Positions 40,277 to 49,089 of a stretch of 64,000 bases of DNA are shown in pieces. Numbering within the stretch: the stretch's first letter is position 1; the number at the start of each line of letters is the position of its first letter. A program made the translations under genes and the position numbers. The DNA is from a virus, in the IMG/VR virus record IMGVR_UViG_3300044984_001421, positions 21,368 to 85,367 of that record. One strand, written 5' to 3'. Under the pieces are notes generated by a model. The model saw nothing but the letters and a program-made list of their open reading frames with translations, had not been told where the DNA came from and did no database searches.

Positions 40277-42406
40277 TTACTGCAATCTCTCTCGGTGCTC
40301 TGCACCTTTACCTCGATACGTTTGTGTCTTAGCCGCATCTTCGTGCAACTGTGCCGTAAGGTACGGTGTCACGCCATCATCAGCATAGACGGTCATAACG
40401 CCAGTTGTCGGGTCAGTGACCGTTTTGTTCCTCAAAATCGCACTACATATCAGCATCTTGTCTGCAAAATCTACGGCTGTTGCGTGCGTCCATACCGCAT
40501 CTGATACTTCGGTTTTGGTCGGGATCAAAGCAATCAGTTCTGCCAGCGTCATATCGCCATCCTCTGTATAGATAATTGTGCCAAGCGTATCGATGGTGGA
40601 TAGCGACCCCACCGAAGACGTAATGGCCGCACCGATAAGCGACTTCGTGCGGAGTATATCGAACGCACCAAACCCTACGGTAACTTGCGATCCAGTAACG
40701 CTGGCAGATCGTTCATTCGAAAGCGCACCAGCCGATGTCGTCGCCGAAGCGCCAGATAGTGCGATTGTTTTGTCGCATACAAGAGAACCTTCTGAGACAT
40801 GGATTTCATCGCCATCAACCACCGCTGATCTGGCGATAGTGAACGTGCCAACGTCAGCCGAAACATGAGCACCGGTAAGCGCGACCAGAATCTCTTTGAC
40901 CGGCGTAACAGTACCAACTGAAGTTGTCGTCTGAGAGCCAACTAATGCAGCAGTTTTTCCTACGGTGGCTGATAGTGCGCCAACAGATGTTGTGGCCGAC
41001 ACACCAGCCAAAGCTACAGTCTTCGCGTGACCCAATATCCCGGTTGAAGTTGCGGCATTCGCGCCAGTCAGTATGGCCGTTTGCGCGACCGTAGCGACCA
41101 GCGTACCAGCATCGGTTGTGGCCGCGCTGCCAGAAAGCGGCTTGCTGACTTGAAGCGCTGTGGTGCCTGCCGATACCGTGACTTCCGCCCCGATAAGCGC
41201 CGCCTGCTTGGACTCAGCGTAGCTGACAGACCCGGATGACGCAGTGACCGACGTTCCTGTCAGTGCGACGGTCTTCGCGTGCGCCAGCGTACCAGCAGCG
41301 GTCGTTACTTCCGACCCAACCAGCGATGCTGCGCCTTCTACGACTGCGACAACTGTGCCAGCCTGGGTCGAGACTGATGAGCCAGCGAGTGCTACCGCGT
41401 TTGCTTGCGCCAGCGTACCGGCTGAGGCAGCGACTTGCTGCCCGGTAAGGGCTGCGGTCTTAGCATGGGCCAGTGCCCCCGCTGATGCTGCGACTTGTTC
41501 TCCAGTCAGCGCCCTCGTATTAACAACCGAGAGCGTGCCGGTTGAGGCCATGACTTGCTGGCCGGTCAGTGCAGCGGACTGTGCGGCGGTGGCTGTGAGC
41601 GTGCCGGCGTGAGTTACTACAGACACCCCAGAGATCGCGGAAGTTACGTCCGCACTGCCCAGTGCGTCGAACTGAACCCACGACACCTTGACGCTGATGA
41701 TGTGGAGCGTGCCCGCCGAAGCTGTGACTGAGCCGCCTGTCAGTGCAGCGGATTGTGCGACGGTCGCGGAGAGCGTGCCGGCTTGTGTGGTTGATGCCGC
41801 TCCCGCGAGTGCCTTGATGTGCTGCTCGGAGATGCTACCCGTAGAGGCAGTCGCTGCGCTGCCAGTCAGCGCGACAGTCTTTGATTGCGCCAGCGTACCG
41901 GCTGAGACAGCGACTTGCTGCCCGGTAAGGGCTGCGGCCTTCGCGTGCGCCAGCGTGCCAGTTGAGGCAATCGCTTGATCGCCGGTCAGCGCCTTTGTAT
42001 TGACAGCCGAGAGCGTTCCGGTTGAAACGAGGACTTGTTGGCCGGTCAGCGCAGCGGACTGTGCGACGGTGGCTGTGATAGTACCCGCCTGAGATGCTGC
42101 CGAAGACCCAGCCAGCGCCTTGCTGCTCTGTACCGACACACTACCTGCTGTGGCAGTGAGTGCGCTTCCAGTCAGGGCAACATTGATGTCCGTTACCGCA
42201 GAAGCGGTGATTGTCCCGGTGGACGTTGTGACCGCACTACCACTCAGTTCAAGTGACTGAACCGCCGCAATCGTGCCGACCGACGCTGTTACCGCTGATC
42301 CAACGAGCGCAACAGATACGTCCGTCACCGCCAGTGCATCGAACTGCACCCACGAGACTTTTACGTCTACTGCTGCAGACTTGCCATAGATTAGCAGCAG
42401 CGACAT
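40277..42406 (-). CDS. Repeat-rich fibre-like structural protein
   Basis: 709 residues, about 27 tandem repeats of 20-22 residues with consensus ALTGxxVxxSxGTLxxAKTx. The repeats are also near-identical at DNA level, and VKVSWVQFDAL occurs twice. Such strand-turn repeats are expected to form an elongated beta structure. The non-repeat C-terminal ~100 residues (MTLAELIALIPTKTEVSDAV) are typical of tail structural proteins. Likely a tail or head fibre. Repeat number is likely to vary by recombination. Confidence 0.75.
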   Translation of the reverse strand: MSLLLIYGKSAAVDVKVSWVQFDALAVTDVSVALVGSAVTASVGTIAAVQSLELSGSAVTTSTGTITASAVTDINVALTGSALTATAGSVSVQSSKALAGSSAASQAGTITATVAQSAALTGQQVLVSTGTLSAVNTKALTGDQAIASTGTLAHAKAAALTGQQVAVSAGTLAQSKTVALTGSAATASTGSISEQHIKALAGAASTTQAGTLSATVAQSAALTGGSVTASAGTLHIISVKVSWVQFDALGSADVTSAISGVSVVTHAGTLTATAAQSAALTGQQVMASTGTLSVVNTRALTGEQVAASAGALAHAKTAALTGQQVAASAGTLAQANAVALAGSSVSTQAGTVVAVVEGAASLVGSEVTTAAGTLAHAKTVALTGTSVTASSGSVSYAESKQAALIGAEVTVSAGTTALQVSKPLSGSAATTDAGTLVATVAQTAILTGANAATSTGILGHAKTVALAGVSATTSVGALSATVGKTAALVGSQTTTSVGTVTPVKEILVALTGAHVSADVGTFTIARSAVVDGDEIHVSEGSLVCDKTIALSGASATTSAGALSNERSASVTGSQVTVGFGAFDILRTKSLIGAAITSSVGSLSTIDTLGTIIYTEDGDMTLAELIALIPTKTEVSDAVWTHATAVDFADKMLICSAILRNKTVTDPTTGVMTVYADDGVTPYLTAQLHEDAAKTQTYRGKGAEHRERLQ

Positions 42407-42409
42407 GGA

Positions 42410-42691
42410 TTAGCTCACTTCACCTGCAGGTGCTAGTCCGTTGGTAACCAAGTACGTGTAGATCGCATATGACAAGTCGTCTCTCCTGGTCAGCCCAGGC
42501 GTGGACATAGCGTCCAGTATTACAGACGTGTTCTCAGGCGAGATCGAAAGTTCCAGACAGTCAATCTCGTTCCACTCGCCATCTTCTTTAACGTACCCCT
42601 TGCGCAGAGTGACCATTGCGCTGCCGTCTGCATGCAAGATCAGCGGCAGCAGCTTGTACGCGATGCGTACCGTATCAGTGAAAATCGGCAT
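42410..42691 (-). CDS. Small structural-block protein
   Basis: 93 residues with AAGGAG before the ATG. Contains RIAYKLLPLILHADGSAMVT then ENTSVILDAMSTPGLTRRDD. No family recognised. It sits between two large structural genes and ends four bases before the repeat protein. Confidence 0.68.
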   Translation of the reverse strand: MPIFTDTVRIAYKLLPLILHADGSAMVTLRKGYVKEDGEWNEIDCLELSISPENTSVILDAMSTPGLTRRDDLSYAIYTYLVTNGLAPAGEVS

Positions 42692-42700
42692 AACTACTCC

Positions 42701-44311
42701 TTAGACCAAGGGGATCATCTCTTGCGAGACGGTTGAAAGGTGAGACTGAAGCAGGATACAGTCGTAGTTGTCCGTGCCGTCGATAACGCAGTACGAAGCC
42801 ATACGCTTACCTTGCGCCGCCGTGCCAGCCTGCAGGAAGTCGGTCGGTGTGAACGGTGCCATTACCCGGTTTTTCACATCGAAGCGGTACATCTGGTTGA
42901 CCGCAGAAGCCACATAGGCGTTCATGTAGAACATGCGGCCCTCGTTTTCGTAGGGAGAATACGCACCGCATGACGCTGCGGTAAGTGTCACTGCACCGTC
43001 GATGGTCTGACCGTTGGTCCATGAGCCGTTTATGGCCCCCGCGATGTCCAGCATGTCAACCGTCGCCGAGCTACCCCGGAAGAAGTGACAGTGGCTATGA
43101 CGCGCATTACGAGCGTCATCCGGCTGAATACCCCACGACGGTGCCCACATACAGCCTGTGGCCATCGCATTACCTGCGGCTGCGAAGTAAGTAGTGCTCC
43201 AAGTGTCCGCAGTGATGCTGTTGGTGCCGTTGTTGATGGTCGCGTCGGTGTAGTTATAGGTGTAGACCGTGGTGGTCGCAGAGGAACGCGCCACAATCAG
43301 GTTCGGCAACTCGATGACGTACTTGGCAGAGGACGAAGGCGTTACCGTCCATGTTGTGCCAAGTGTGTAAACCGGCGAAGGGCCAGCCGTGTGCGAGGCA
43401 ATGATGCGGCGCTGACCGACTGCCGTTGGCGTGGCGGTATCCTGCACGATGCGAATCTGGAAGTTGCGGTACTCGTTGGCGAGAATCACAGCGTCACCCA
43501 GCGTTGCCTGCCCGGTCAGCGTCCCTGGAGCCGCCGCAGTCGCAGCGAGCGCGTGGCGCGTCTCTACCCCGGAGTCATAGACGAATGTGCCCTGGATCAT
43601 GCCCTCACCCGGCATGCAGTCGTAAGGTGTGTACTGCTCGTCCAACACCATGAACGCGGTGTCGGTCGACACAGTGGCCGGTAGATTGGTGCTTACCTTG
43701 TTGGCAAGGAAGTTCGTCGCCAGTTCGTAGCTACGCAAGATTGAGGCGGCGAGAGCGCCGGCAGACAGCATGAACAGGCGACCAGCGACGATTTCGTACC
43801 GTGCGCCAGTGGCCGGCGTAAACGAGAATGCGGACAGCACTTTTATCGTCGGGGTGGTGCTTGCTGTGTTGCCGACGATGTAGCGCTCTTCCGTCTTGCC
43901 CGCTGTGGTGTCGGTGATGCGCAGCTTGAAGCCGTAGTCACCTGAACCTCCACGATTCGCCAGCATGTTGATACCTACCGCTGCGGGGAGAGCGGTGGAC
44001 AGCACGACAGAGGTTGTCGTGGCACCGGCTGCGATGGTCCCGACCAGACCGAAGCTAGGTACGAAAACCGCTTCTGCACCGGCAGCGTAAGTGCCGCCAA
44101 GTGCGGGGGACCCAATGAGGTTCCACGCCTTCGTGACGATGTTGTATCGGTTGAACGTCGTAGCGTTGACTAGGTTGTAAACGAACGGGTTCCTGCTGAT
44201 GCCTGATCGCATGTCGGACGCGAGAATACCCGCAGCAGTATGGGCGTTAGGCGACGGAGCAACCTGTCTCCACGCCAGCATGTCGATGACTTTTTTGAAT
44301 GTGTTTGCCAT
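42701..44311 (-). CDS. Large virion structural protein
   Basis: 536 residues, Ala/Thr/Ser-rich and strand-rich (GTIAAGATTTSVVLSTALPA; SATTTVYTYNYTDATINNGT). It has the look of a head- or tail-attached surface protein with repeated beta modules. The C-terminal DNYDCILLQSHLSTVSQEM is a compact end. Placed in the fibre block. No specific family. Confidence 0.68.
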   Translation of the reverse strand: MANTFKKVIDMLAWRQVAPSPNAHTAAGILASDMRSGISRNPFVYNLVNATTFNRYNIVTKAWNLIGSPALGGTYAAGAEAVFVPSFGLVGTIAAGATTTSVVLSTALPAAVGINMLANRGGSGDYGFKLRITDTTAGKTEERYIVGNTASTTPTIKVLSAFSFTPATGARYEIVAGRLFMLSAGALAASILRSYELATNFLANKVSTNLPATVSTDTAFMVLDEQYTPYDCMPGEGMIQGTFVYDSGVETRHALAATAAAPGTLTGQATLGDAVILANEYRNFQIRIVQDTATPTAVGQRRIIASHTAGPSPVYTLGTTWTVTPSSSAKYVIELPNLIVARSSATTTVYTYNYTDATINNGTNSITADTWSTTYFAAAGNAMATGCMWAPSWGIQPDDARNARHSHCHFFRGSSATVDMLDIAGAINGSWTNGQTIDGAVTLTAASCGAYSPYENEGRMFYMNAYVASAVNQMYRFDVKNRVMAPFTPTDFLQAGTAAQGKRMASYCVIDGTDNYDCILLQSHLSTVSQEMIPLV

Positions 44312-44740
44312 TTAGGTGATCCTCGCTCTTACGTTTAAGTTCCATGCCGCGTTGATGTTTGCGCGAACTTGAGCATCCGCGTTGAATCCGCCGATGTTGG
44401 TTTGGCTGGTCAGGGTTCCCACCGTGGTGACACTACCAACGCTGGTGACACTACTCACCGTGGTGACATTTCCCAGCGTTGGCAGTGTCTCAACCACCAC
44501 CGTTCCGCGCTGCCGTTGCAGTGACTTGTCATAGCCCAGAGGCGACAGCAGCATCTGTAGGATGCGACCGAGTATTCCGTTGCCGTCGCTGTCTTGTACT
44601 GGGACTGGGTTACTCTCAGAAGCATCTACAGCTTCGCCGTCGCCGCCATGTGTAAGCTTGACACGTTGGTACTTGACGCCGCCTATGTCGTCTGAGGCAA
44701 TTACGTCCCCAGTTCCGGGTAAGGTGGTGTTATCAGACAT
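44312..44740 (-). CDS. Phage structural protein ('GVKYQRVKL' type)
   Basis: 142 residues. PGTGDVIASDDIGGVKYQRV then KLTHGGDG is a start seen in a widespread family of phage structural proteins of unknown exact role. A valine/threonine repeat follows (TVVVETLPTLGNVTTVSSVT). One base separates it from the next gene. Confidence 0.75.
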   Translation of the reverse strand: MSDNTTLPGTGDVIASDDIGGVKYQRVKLTHGGDGEAVDASESNPVPVQDSDGNGILGRILQMLLSPLGYDKSLQRQRGTVVVETLPTLGNVTTVSSVTSVGSVTTVGTLTSQTNIGGFNADAQVRANINAAWNLNVRARIT

Positions 44741-45388
44741 TTATTGAGCCTCCAAGGTGACACTGAGATCGGCGTAGTCAGTGATCGCATCACACTCAGC
44801 GCCGGATAATGTGATGGTGTAGTCAGCCCAGGACGCGCCGAGACTGGTGAACGTGCGGGTGGCGATAGTCGTTGCACCCTGCTTCAAGGTAGCCACCAGA
44901 TCATTACCGTTGGCTGACTGAGCGCGGATCGTGATGACCTGACCGGATGACGTTGCCGGGTCGGTGACTGCGTTGAGTGCCACTTCGCAGGTGCTTGCCG
45001 TGGTTGTCTCGATGTAGTCGGTGTCGCTGGCGGTCGTTTCGTCCAGCATGTCATAGAGGTCTGAGCCGGTTGAAGGTGTCCATGCGCCTGCTGAGATGTC
45101 GGAAGATGGTCGTGCAAAGCGAAGTGCAGCCCCACTCAGCGTCGTCCAAGTACCGACAACCTGCACAACATTGGAATACGTCGCGCCGTCATAGATTACC
45201 GCTGCGCTGTCGTACTCAGTCGATGCGCTTAACCCGGTAGCTTCTAGATACTGACCCGATCCTGTCCATGCGGCATTGCCTGCCCACGATGCCGCTGCAC
45301 CTGTCGAATCCTGCCCGGCGACGATTTGCACATTTGACGGTGTGCCGGTGCCTGCGGGGTAGGTGACGATGTAGAGCGTTTGCGGCAT
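44741..45388 (-). CDS. Adhesin-like protein with fibronectin-type beta modules
   Basis: 215 residues. The first ~75 residues resemble a fibronectin-III-like unit (YLEATGLSASTEYDSAAVIY). The second half is a jelly-roll-like module (VITIRAQSANGNDLVATLKQ, FTSLGASWADYTITLSGAEC). Such modules bind surfaces or link fibre parts. It lies among putative fibre genes. Confidence 0.68.
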   Translation of the reverse strand: MPQTLYIVTYPAGTGTPSNVQIVAGQDSTGAAASWAGNAAWTGSGQYLEATGLSASTEYDSAAVIYDGATYSNVVQVVGTWTTLSGAALRFARPSSDISAGAWTPSTGSDLYDMLDETTASDTDYIETTTASTCEVALNAVTDPATSSGQVITIRAQSANGNDLVATLKQGATTIATRTFTSLGASWADYTITLSGAECDAITDYADLSVTLEAQ

Positions 45389-45391
45389 AGC

Positions 45392-46234
45392 TTATGCGCT
45401 CGCGGTCAATCGTCCGCCGCTACTGGTGATGTTGCTCACCGCGAGGGAGGTGAGAACGGGGAATGATGATCCGAAGGAATAGATGACTTGCTTCTTATTT
45501 TTATACAGGCCGAATATCTCACCTTTAGTCATCAATCTAGATATTTCTGAATCAGTCAGTGCCCTGTTCCAGTTAGCGGCAAAGTGCACCGCAGAATTGG
45601 ATTCTCCAGATACATTTCTACCAACAATAATCAATCTATTTGCTTCAGATACCTGAATTAAATTAGTCAGTGATCCTGAGGTTGATACGATTGAACCGTT
45701 GTCTGTTCTAGCGTGAATTGAACTACTCGCGCCGTTAAACCGACCGATCACCATCACTACCGTACCGAGCGTATGGGGCGATATAGCGACGGATAAGGCT
45801 GATCCAACGTTATTATAATACAACTGAAATTTAGCATAAGCGACCCCAACATCCGTCCTTGTATGCAAGTGCCAACCTTGGCAATCTATACCGGAAACAT
45901 AATTACCATCATAGAACTGAGAACCTATTGCCGTAGCACTGCTACTCATGATTGTGGCAATAGACATCACCGTGAATGGTTGCCCCGCTGCATATCTTGA
46001 TTTTGCTAATTTTGTCTTATCTATTGTTTGAGCGACACCATTTCCATAGTAGGCATCTTTTTTGAAACTTGGTTGGTCAAAGTTTGCAGCTGAATATAAC
46101 GCTGCGTTATTGACAATCTCATGTGTACCGTTGAAAAGGTGTTGTAACCCCTTCGTAAGTGAATTGTTCCAATTTACGCCAACAGCCGATTGCGGCTGCT
46201 GCGTAAACCTCCGAGGCAGGATTATCGAAGCCAC
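45392..46234 (-). CDS. Lectin/LamG-like putative receptor-binding protein
   Basis: 280 residues from a GTG at 46234. The middle has a concanavalin/LamG-like look (GQPFTVMSIATIMSSSATAI; GTVVMVIGRFNGASSSIHAR; AVHFAANWNRALTDSEISRL). The last motif (W.RALTdsEI..L) is typical of the end of LamG-like lectin domains in phage fibres. The gene is clearly AT-richer than its neighbours, suggesting recent exchange, as is common for host-range determinants. Confidence 0.72.
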   Translation of the reverse strand: MASIILPRRFTQQPQSAVGVNWNNSLTKGLQHLFNGTHEIVNNAALYSAANFDQPSFKKDAYYGNGVAQTIDKTKLAKSRYAAGQPFTVMSIATIMSSSATAIGSQFYDGNYVSGIDCQGWHLHTRTDVGVAYAKFQLYYNNVGSALSVAISPHTLGTVVMVIGRFNGASSSIHARTDNGSIVSTSGSLTNLIQVSEANRLIIVGRNVSGESNSAVHFAANWNRALTDSEISRLMTKGEIFGLYKNKKQVIYSFGSSFPVLTSLAVSNITSSGGRLTASA

Positions 46235-46237
46235 GAT

Positions 46238-46675
46238 TTAGGCCGAGTTCGCCGAGATATTGGCTTGGTAGACGTTGCCAGAAGTCAACGCTACACCAAG
46301 ATCATTTTTAACCACCAGTTTCAGGTATCGCGCAGTCGGCAATCCTGAGATCGAGAAAAACTTGCGGTGGGTGTTGGTGTCGTTCATCGGCAACACACCA
46401 AGAAAATGCAAATCAGATTCTTCCGTTGCCGTGGTTCCGCTTTCCGGACCTGAACCGTAATTGCTGTTATCAAGGCTGAACTTGCAGAACAGCACCAGTT
46501 GTTTGTTGCCTGATGGCGTTCCGTTGGCGTCAGCCTCCACCTCGAAGGTGACATCAATCGGAATGGCTGCGCCAAGGTCAATGGCGGAAGACATGACGTA
46601 AGTCGCACTTGCCAGCGTGCCAAGATTGAGAACTGATGCGCTGCGCGTACCTTGCGCTAGGGTGGTTGTGGTCAT
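46238..46675 (-). CDS. Structural-block beta-sandwich protein
   Basis: 145 residues. AIDLGAAIPIDVTFEVEADA then RKFFSISGLPTARYLKLVVK is a jelly-roll-like pattern. Probably a minor virion protein in the fibre block; no specific family. Confidence 0.65.
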   Translation of the reverse strand: MTTTTLAQGTRSASVLNLGTLASATYVMSSAIDLGAAIPIDVTFEVEADANGTPSGNKQLVLFCKFSLDNSNYGSGPESGTTATEESDLHFLGVLPMNDTNTHRKFFSISGLPTARYLKLVVKNDLGVALTSGNVYQANISANSA

Positions 46676-46678
46676 GGT

Positions 46679-47125
46679 TTATCCCCTTGTCGATTGCGCG
46701 ATTTGTTCGATGGTCACGCTGCCGAGTCCTGCTTGTTCCGCCCGCGAAATCAGCGTATCGGCCAGGCTCAGAATCACCAGCTTGTTCGTTTCAGTGAAAT
46801 CCGGGATCAGTTCTTCAGCGACCAGACCATCCAGAACTTGCGTGAACTTGCCCAGGATCATCGGATTGCTCAGGTCGAAGATCGGGAATACTTCGAGCGC
46901 ACGTTTAGCTGCAACGCAAGCAGGCTGCTGGCTGGCTTCGATAGCTATCAGGAGGTCCACCAACATCAGATACTGGCGAATGTCATGACTTGCGACTTTG
47001 CCTTTTGCTGGAATGTCTTTGCGGTTGAGGATTGCCGCAACTACGCCGTCTGCTCCGACGGCGATGTGCGGAGCGAGTTCTTCGGCCAGCGGGCCGGAGG
47101 TGAGTTCTTCAAGTAGTGTGGTCAT
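46679..47125 (-). CDS. Hypothetical helical protein of the fibre block
   Basis: 148 residues, alpha-helical (RQYLMLVDLLIAIEASQQPA; GKFTQVLDGLVAEELIPDFT). It is unlike the surrounding beta-rich proteins and could be a chaperone for a fibre. No motif proves this. Confidence 0.65.
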   Translation of the reverse strand: MTTLLEELTSGPLAEELAPHIAVGADGVVAAILNRKDIPAKGKVASHDIRQYLMLVDLLIAIEASQQPACVAAKRALEVFPIFDLSNPMILGKFTQVLDGLVAEELIPDFTETNKLVILSLADTLISRAEQAGLGSVTIEQIAQSTRG

Positions 47126-47127
47126 GA

Positions 47128-47550
47128 TTATGCGAACCGAACCAAGCCGGTCGTGCTGTCGTTGGTAGGCATCGTCAGCGTGAAGTTACCCGCCGTGATG
47201 GTCTGGCTACCGAAGGTGAACACGCCGATGGAGCGATCCGAGTCAGTGGTGGAGTAGATCATCACGGCATCGAACGCGGTTGCCAAGGTGACGGTGGTCC
47301 AGGCGATAGACGCCGAAGGAGTCCAGTAAGCTGTAGTGCCAGTCAAGCCGGCACTGTTCGCATTGGTGACGGACGCGCCGGTTGCGGTGTAGCCAGTACC
47401 GGAGACTTCGCCAGTGGCGGTGTACGCCGCGTTGGTCGGGCCAGTGGTTGCCGAGGCCAGATACAGCGAGCCTTTGAGGGTCTTGCCGTTGACGATGGCT
47501 GCGAGAGCTGCCTGTTTGGCAGCGCCGGTAATGCCTTGTGAATTCGCCAT
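47128..47550 (-). CDS. Structural protein, phage fibre-block type
   Basis: 140 residues. VNGKTLKGSLYLASATTGPT then FDAVMIYSTTDSDRSIGVFT and FTLTMPTNDSTTGLVRFA are a recurrent arrangement in phage virion proteins of unknown role. Preceded by GGAG. Confidence 0.72.
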   Translation of the reverse strand: MANSQGITGAAKQAALAAIVNGKTLKGSLYLASATTGPTNAAYTATGEVSGTGYTATGASVTNANSAGLTGTTAYWTPSASIAWTTVTLATAFDAVMIYSTTDSDRSIGVFTFGSQTITAGNFTLTMPTNDSTTGLVRFA

Positions 47551-47559
47551 GATGGCTCC

Positions 47560-47760
47560 TTAATTCAAAGATTGGGTGATAGGTTCAGCGGTCAGCCCGC
47601 GCTTGGTCAAAACGTGCGCAGACTCACGCACAACTTCATCACCCAGCGAGTAGGTCTCTACCAACTTGGTGTATTCGTCGGTCACTTCCCAGCGTGTGGC
47701 GTAGGCCAAGTCGCTGATCGGGAGGTTTCCTTTGGTGGTGTAGATCATCGGTGTCGACAT
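47560..47760 (-). CDS. Small structural-block protein
   Basis: 66 residues. MIYTTKGNLPISDLAYATRW then ETYSLGDEVVRESAHVLTKR. It looks like a conserved small phage protein, function unknown. Confidence 0.68.
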   Translation of the reverse strand: MSTPMIYTTKGNLPISDLAYATRWEVTDEYTKLVETYSLGDEVVRESAHVLTKRGLTAEPITQSLN

Positions 47761-47783
47761 GGTCAGCCCTTATATGGTCATAG

Positions 47784-48239
47784 TCATTCAAGTGGTTTTG
47801 AAATCAGGTAGAGATGCTGCGGCGTCAGCCAGTGAGAATCATTCATATCAATGATTGGATGCCCCGTTTCCTGTGCGGCCCATGCAATCAACTCATGGCA
47901 GACCCATTTTTCTTTGTGCTGCCAGTTGCGCCTGAATACCCAGCCGAATAGGTACATCCAGTCATAGGGTTTGCCGATCTGGCTAAACGCAGCCGACCAA
48001 ACAGCCACCGGATCAGGATGCGGAATCATTCTGAAATCCCAATCGCCGCGCGCTATGTAGGCATCGACCTCGCGCACATAAACACCAGACGGTTCTGCTA
48101 TGCCGGATGACTCGATATAGCGGCGATTCATGCCAGGGTGCATCAGCATGCAGTGCGACCAGCGCCCGCGTGTCAACCACTCGATCATTCGACCAATGAT
48201 CGTGTTTGATCGAGAAAACCCGATGACAAGATGCGTCAT
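47784..48239 (-). CDS. NlpC/P60-YiiX-like cysteine peptidase
   Basis: 151 residues. It has the permuted papain-like pattern: RWSHCMLMH (His) near residue 30 and WVCHELIAWAAQ (Cys) near 115, with GKPYDWMYLFGW between. Related enzymes cut or rearrange amide bonds, often in cell-wall peptides or acyl chains. In a fibre block it may help penetrate the envelope. It starts in a TGATG overlap with the membrane-anchored gene before. Confidence 0.72.
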   Translation of the reverse strand: MTHLVIGFSRSNTIIGRMIEWLTRGRWSHCMLMHPGMNRRYIESSGIAEPSGVYVREVDAYIARGDWDFRMIPHPDPVAVWSAAFSQIGKPYDWMYLFGWVFRRNWQHKEKWVCHELIAWAAQETGHPIIDMNDSHWLTPQHLYLISKPLE

Positions 48240-48682
48240 CAGATTGTCACCCCCATGCTTTTCCCAAGCGCATACACACCGTATCCAATCGCTCCGAGTA
48301 CGGCCGCAATCGGGATGAAGTTATCGCGCACCCATCGCATGACAGCCCAGAATCCCTGAATCTTTGCCCAAGTGTCTGGGAAGTCGGTCATCTTGGTCAT
48401 TGTGTTGGCAATCGTCTCGAGCGACGTATTGATAGATCCGATTGACTCGGTCATCTTGTGGACGTCTGCGCGCAGACCATGAACTTCAATCTTCACAGAT
48501 GTGACTGACTCCTGAATGCGCCCGATATCAAGCTCAAAAGTCTGCTTGCACTTGTCGACACGATGCTCAAGCGCCTCTAGCTTTTCGCATGCCTTGCTTG
48601 AGGCGCGACGATCGGGTCCGCTCCATGTATGAGCGTCTTCGCACGATTCGGATTGTCCTTCTTCCTGCATGGCTTCCCTCAT
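48239..48682 (-). CDS. Coiled-coil protein with C-terminal membrane segment
   Basis: 147 residues. A long helix/coiled coil (LEALEHRVDKCKQTFELDIG ... GSINTSLETIANTMTKMTDF) is followed by one membrane span near the C-terminus (FIPIAAVLGAIGYGVYALGK). It resembles phage inner-membrane proteins associated with lysis or superinfection exclusion. Role not established. Confidence 0.7.
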   Translation of the reverse strand: MREAMQEEGQSESCEDAHTWSGPDRRASSKACEKLEALEHRVDKCKQTFELDIGRIQESVTSVKIEVHGLRADVHKMTESIGSINTSLETIANTMTKMTDFPDTWAKIQGFWAVMRWVRDNFIPIAAVLGAIGYGVYALGKSMGVTI

Positions 48683-49089
48683 GGTGAGACAACACGGTAG
48701 GCGACAGAGCCAATATGAAGCTCTCCACCGGGCTGCACCGTGAGTGATTCGTTGATATTCAAATTTCCTTCGTCGCCACCGGTCAGTCCGACAGTTCCAT
48801 CAAAAACAGAATCTCCGGAAACGGTTGACGCGCGGAACCAGACAGCATCTTTGCCGCCTGATGTGTTTGTATCCGGAGTCAACGGGAGCGATAGAATCAC
48901 ACCGTTGACAGCAGGATTGAATGCCGGTAATCCGAACCGAAGCGTTGCGAGCGGAATGTCCGCCGGCGCTATGTCGCAAGATGCTGGCTTCGCATCCCCG
49001 TAGACGTGCAGATACCCGTCATCAAGACTTGAACCAACAGCATCCGCCTGCAGATTGACGGCGAACGTCGAAACCTTCGTCTCACGCAT
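48679..49089 (-). CDS. Small beta-rich structural protein
   Basis: 136 residues. GVILSLPLTPDTNTSGGKDA then LNINESLTVQPGGELHIGSV. It starts inside the portal stop region (8-base overlap) and overlaps the next gene by four bases. Unrecognised; possibly a virion decoration protein. Confidence 0.65.
   Translation of the reverse strand: MRETKVSTFAVNLQADAVGSSLDDGYLHVYGDAKPASCDIAPADIPLATLRFGLPAFNPAVNGVILSLPLTPDTNTSGGKDAVWFRASTVSGDSVFDGTVGLTGGDEGNLNINESLTVQPGGELHIGSVAYRVVSP

Noticed and set aside
40277-42406. Regular ~63-base direct repeats as a CRISPR array
   Set aside because: The units are coding, in frame, with no distinct spacers; they encode the ALTG repeats.
44131-44139. TCGTGACGA on the + strand
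   Set aside because: Antisense within a structural gene; no start codon or terminator next to it, so taken as a chance match.
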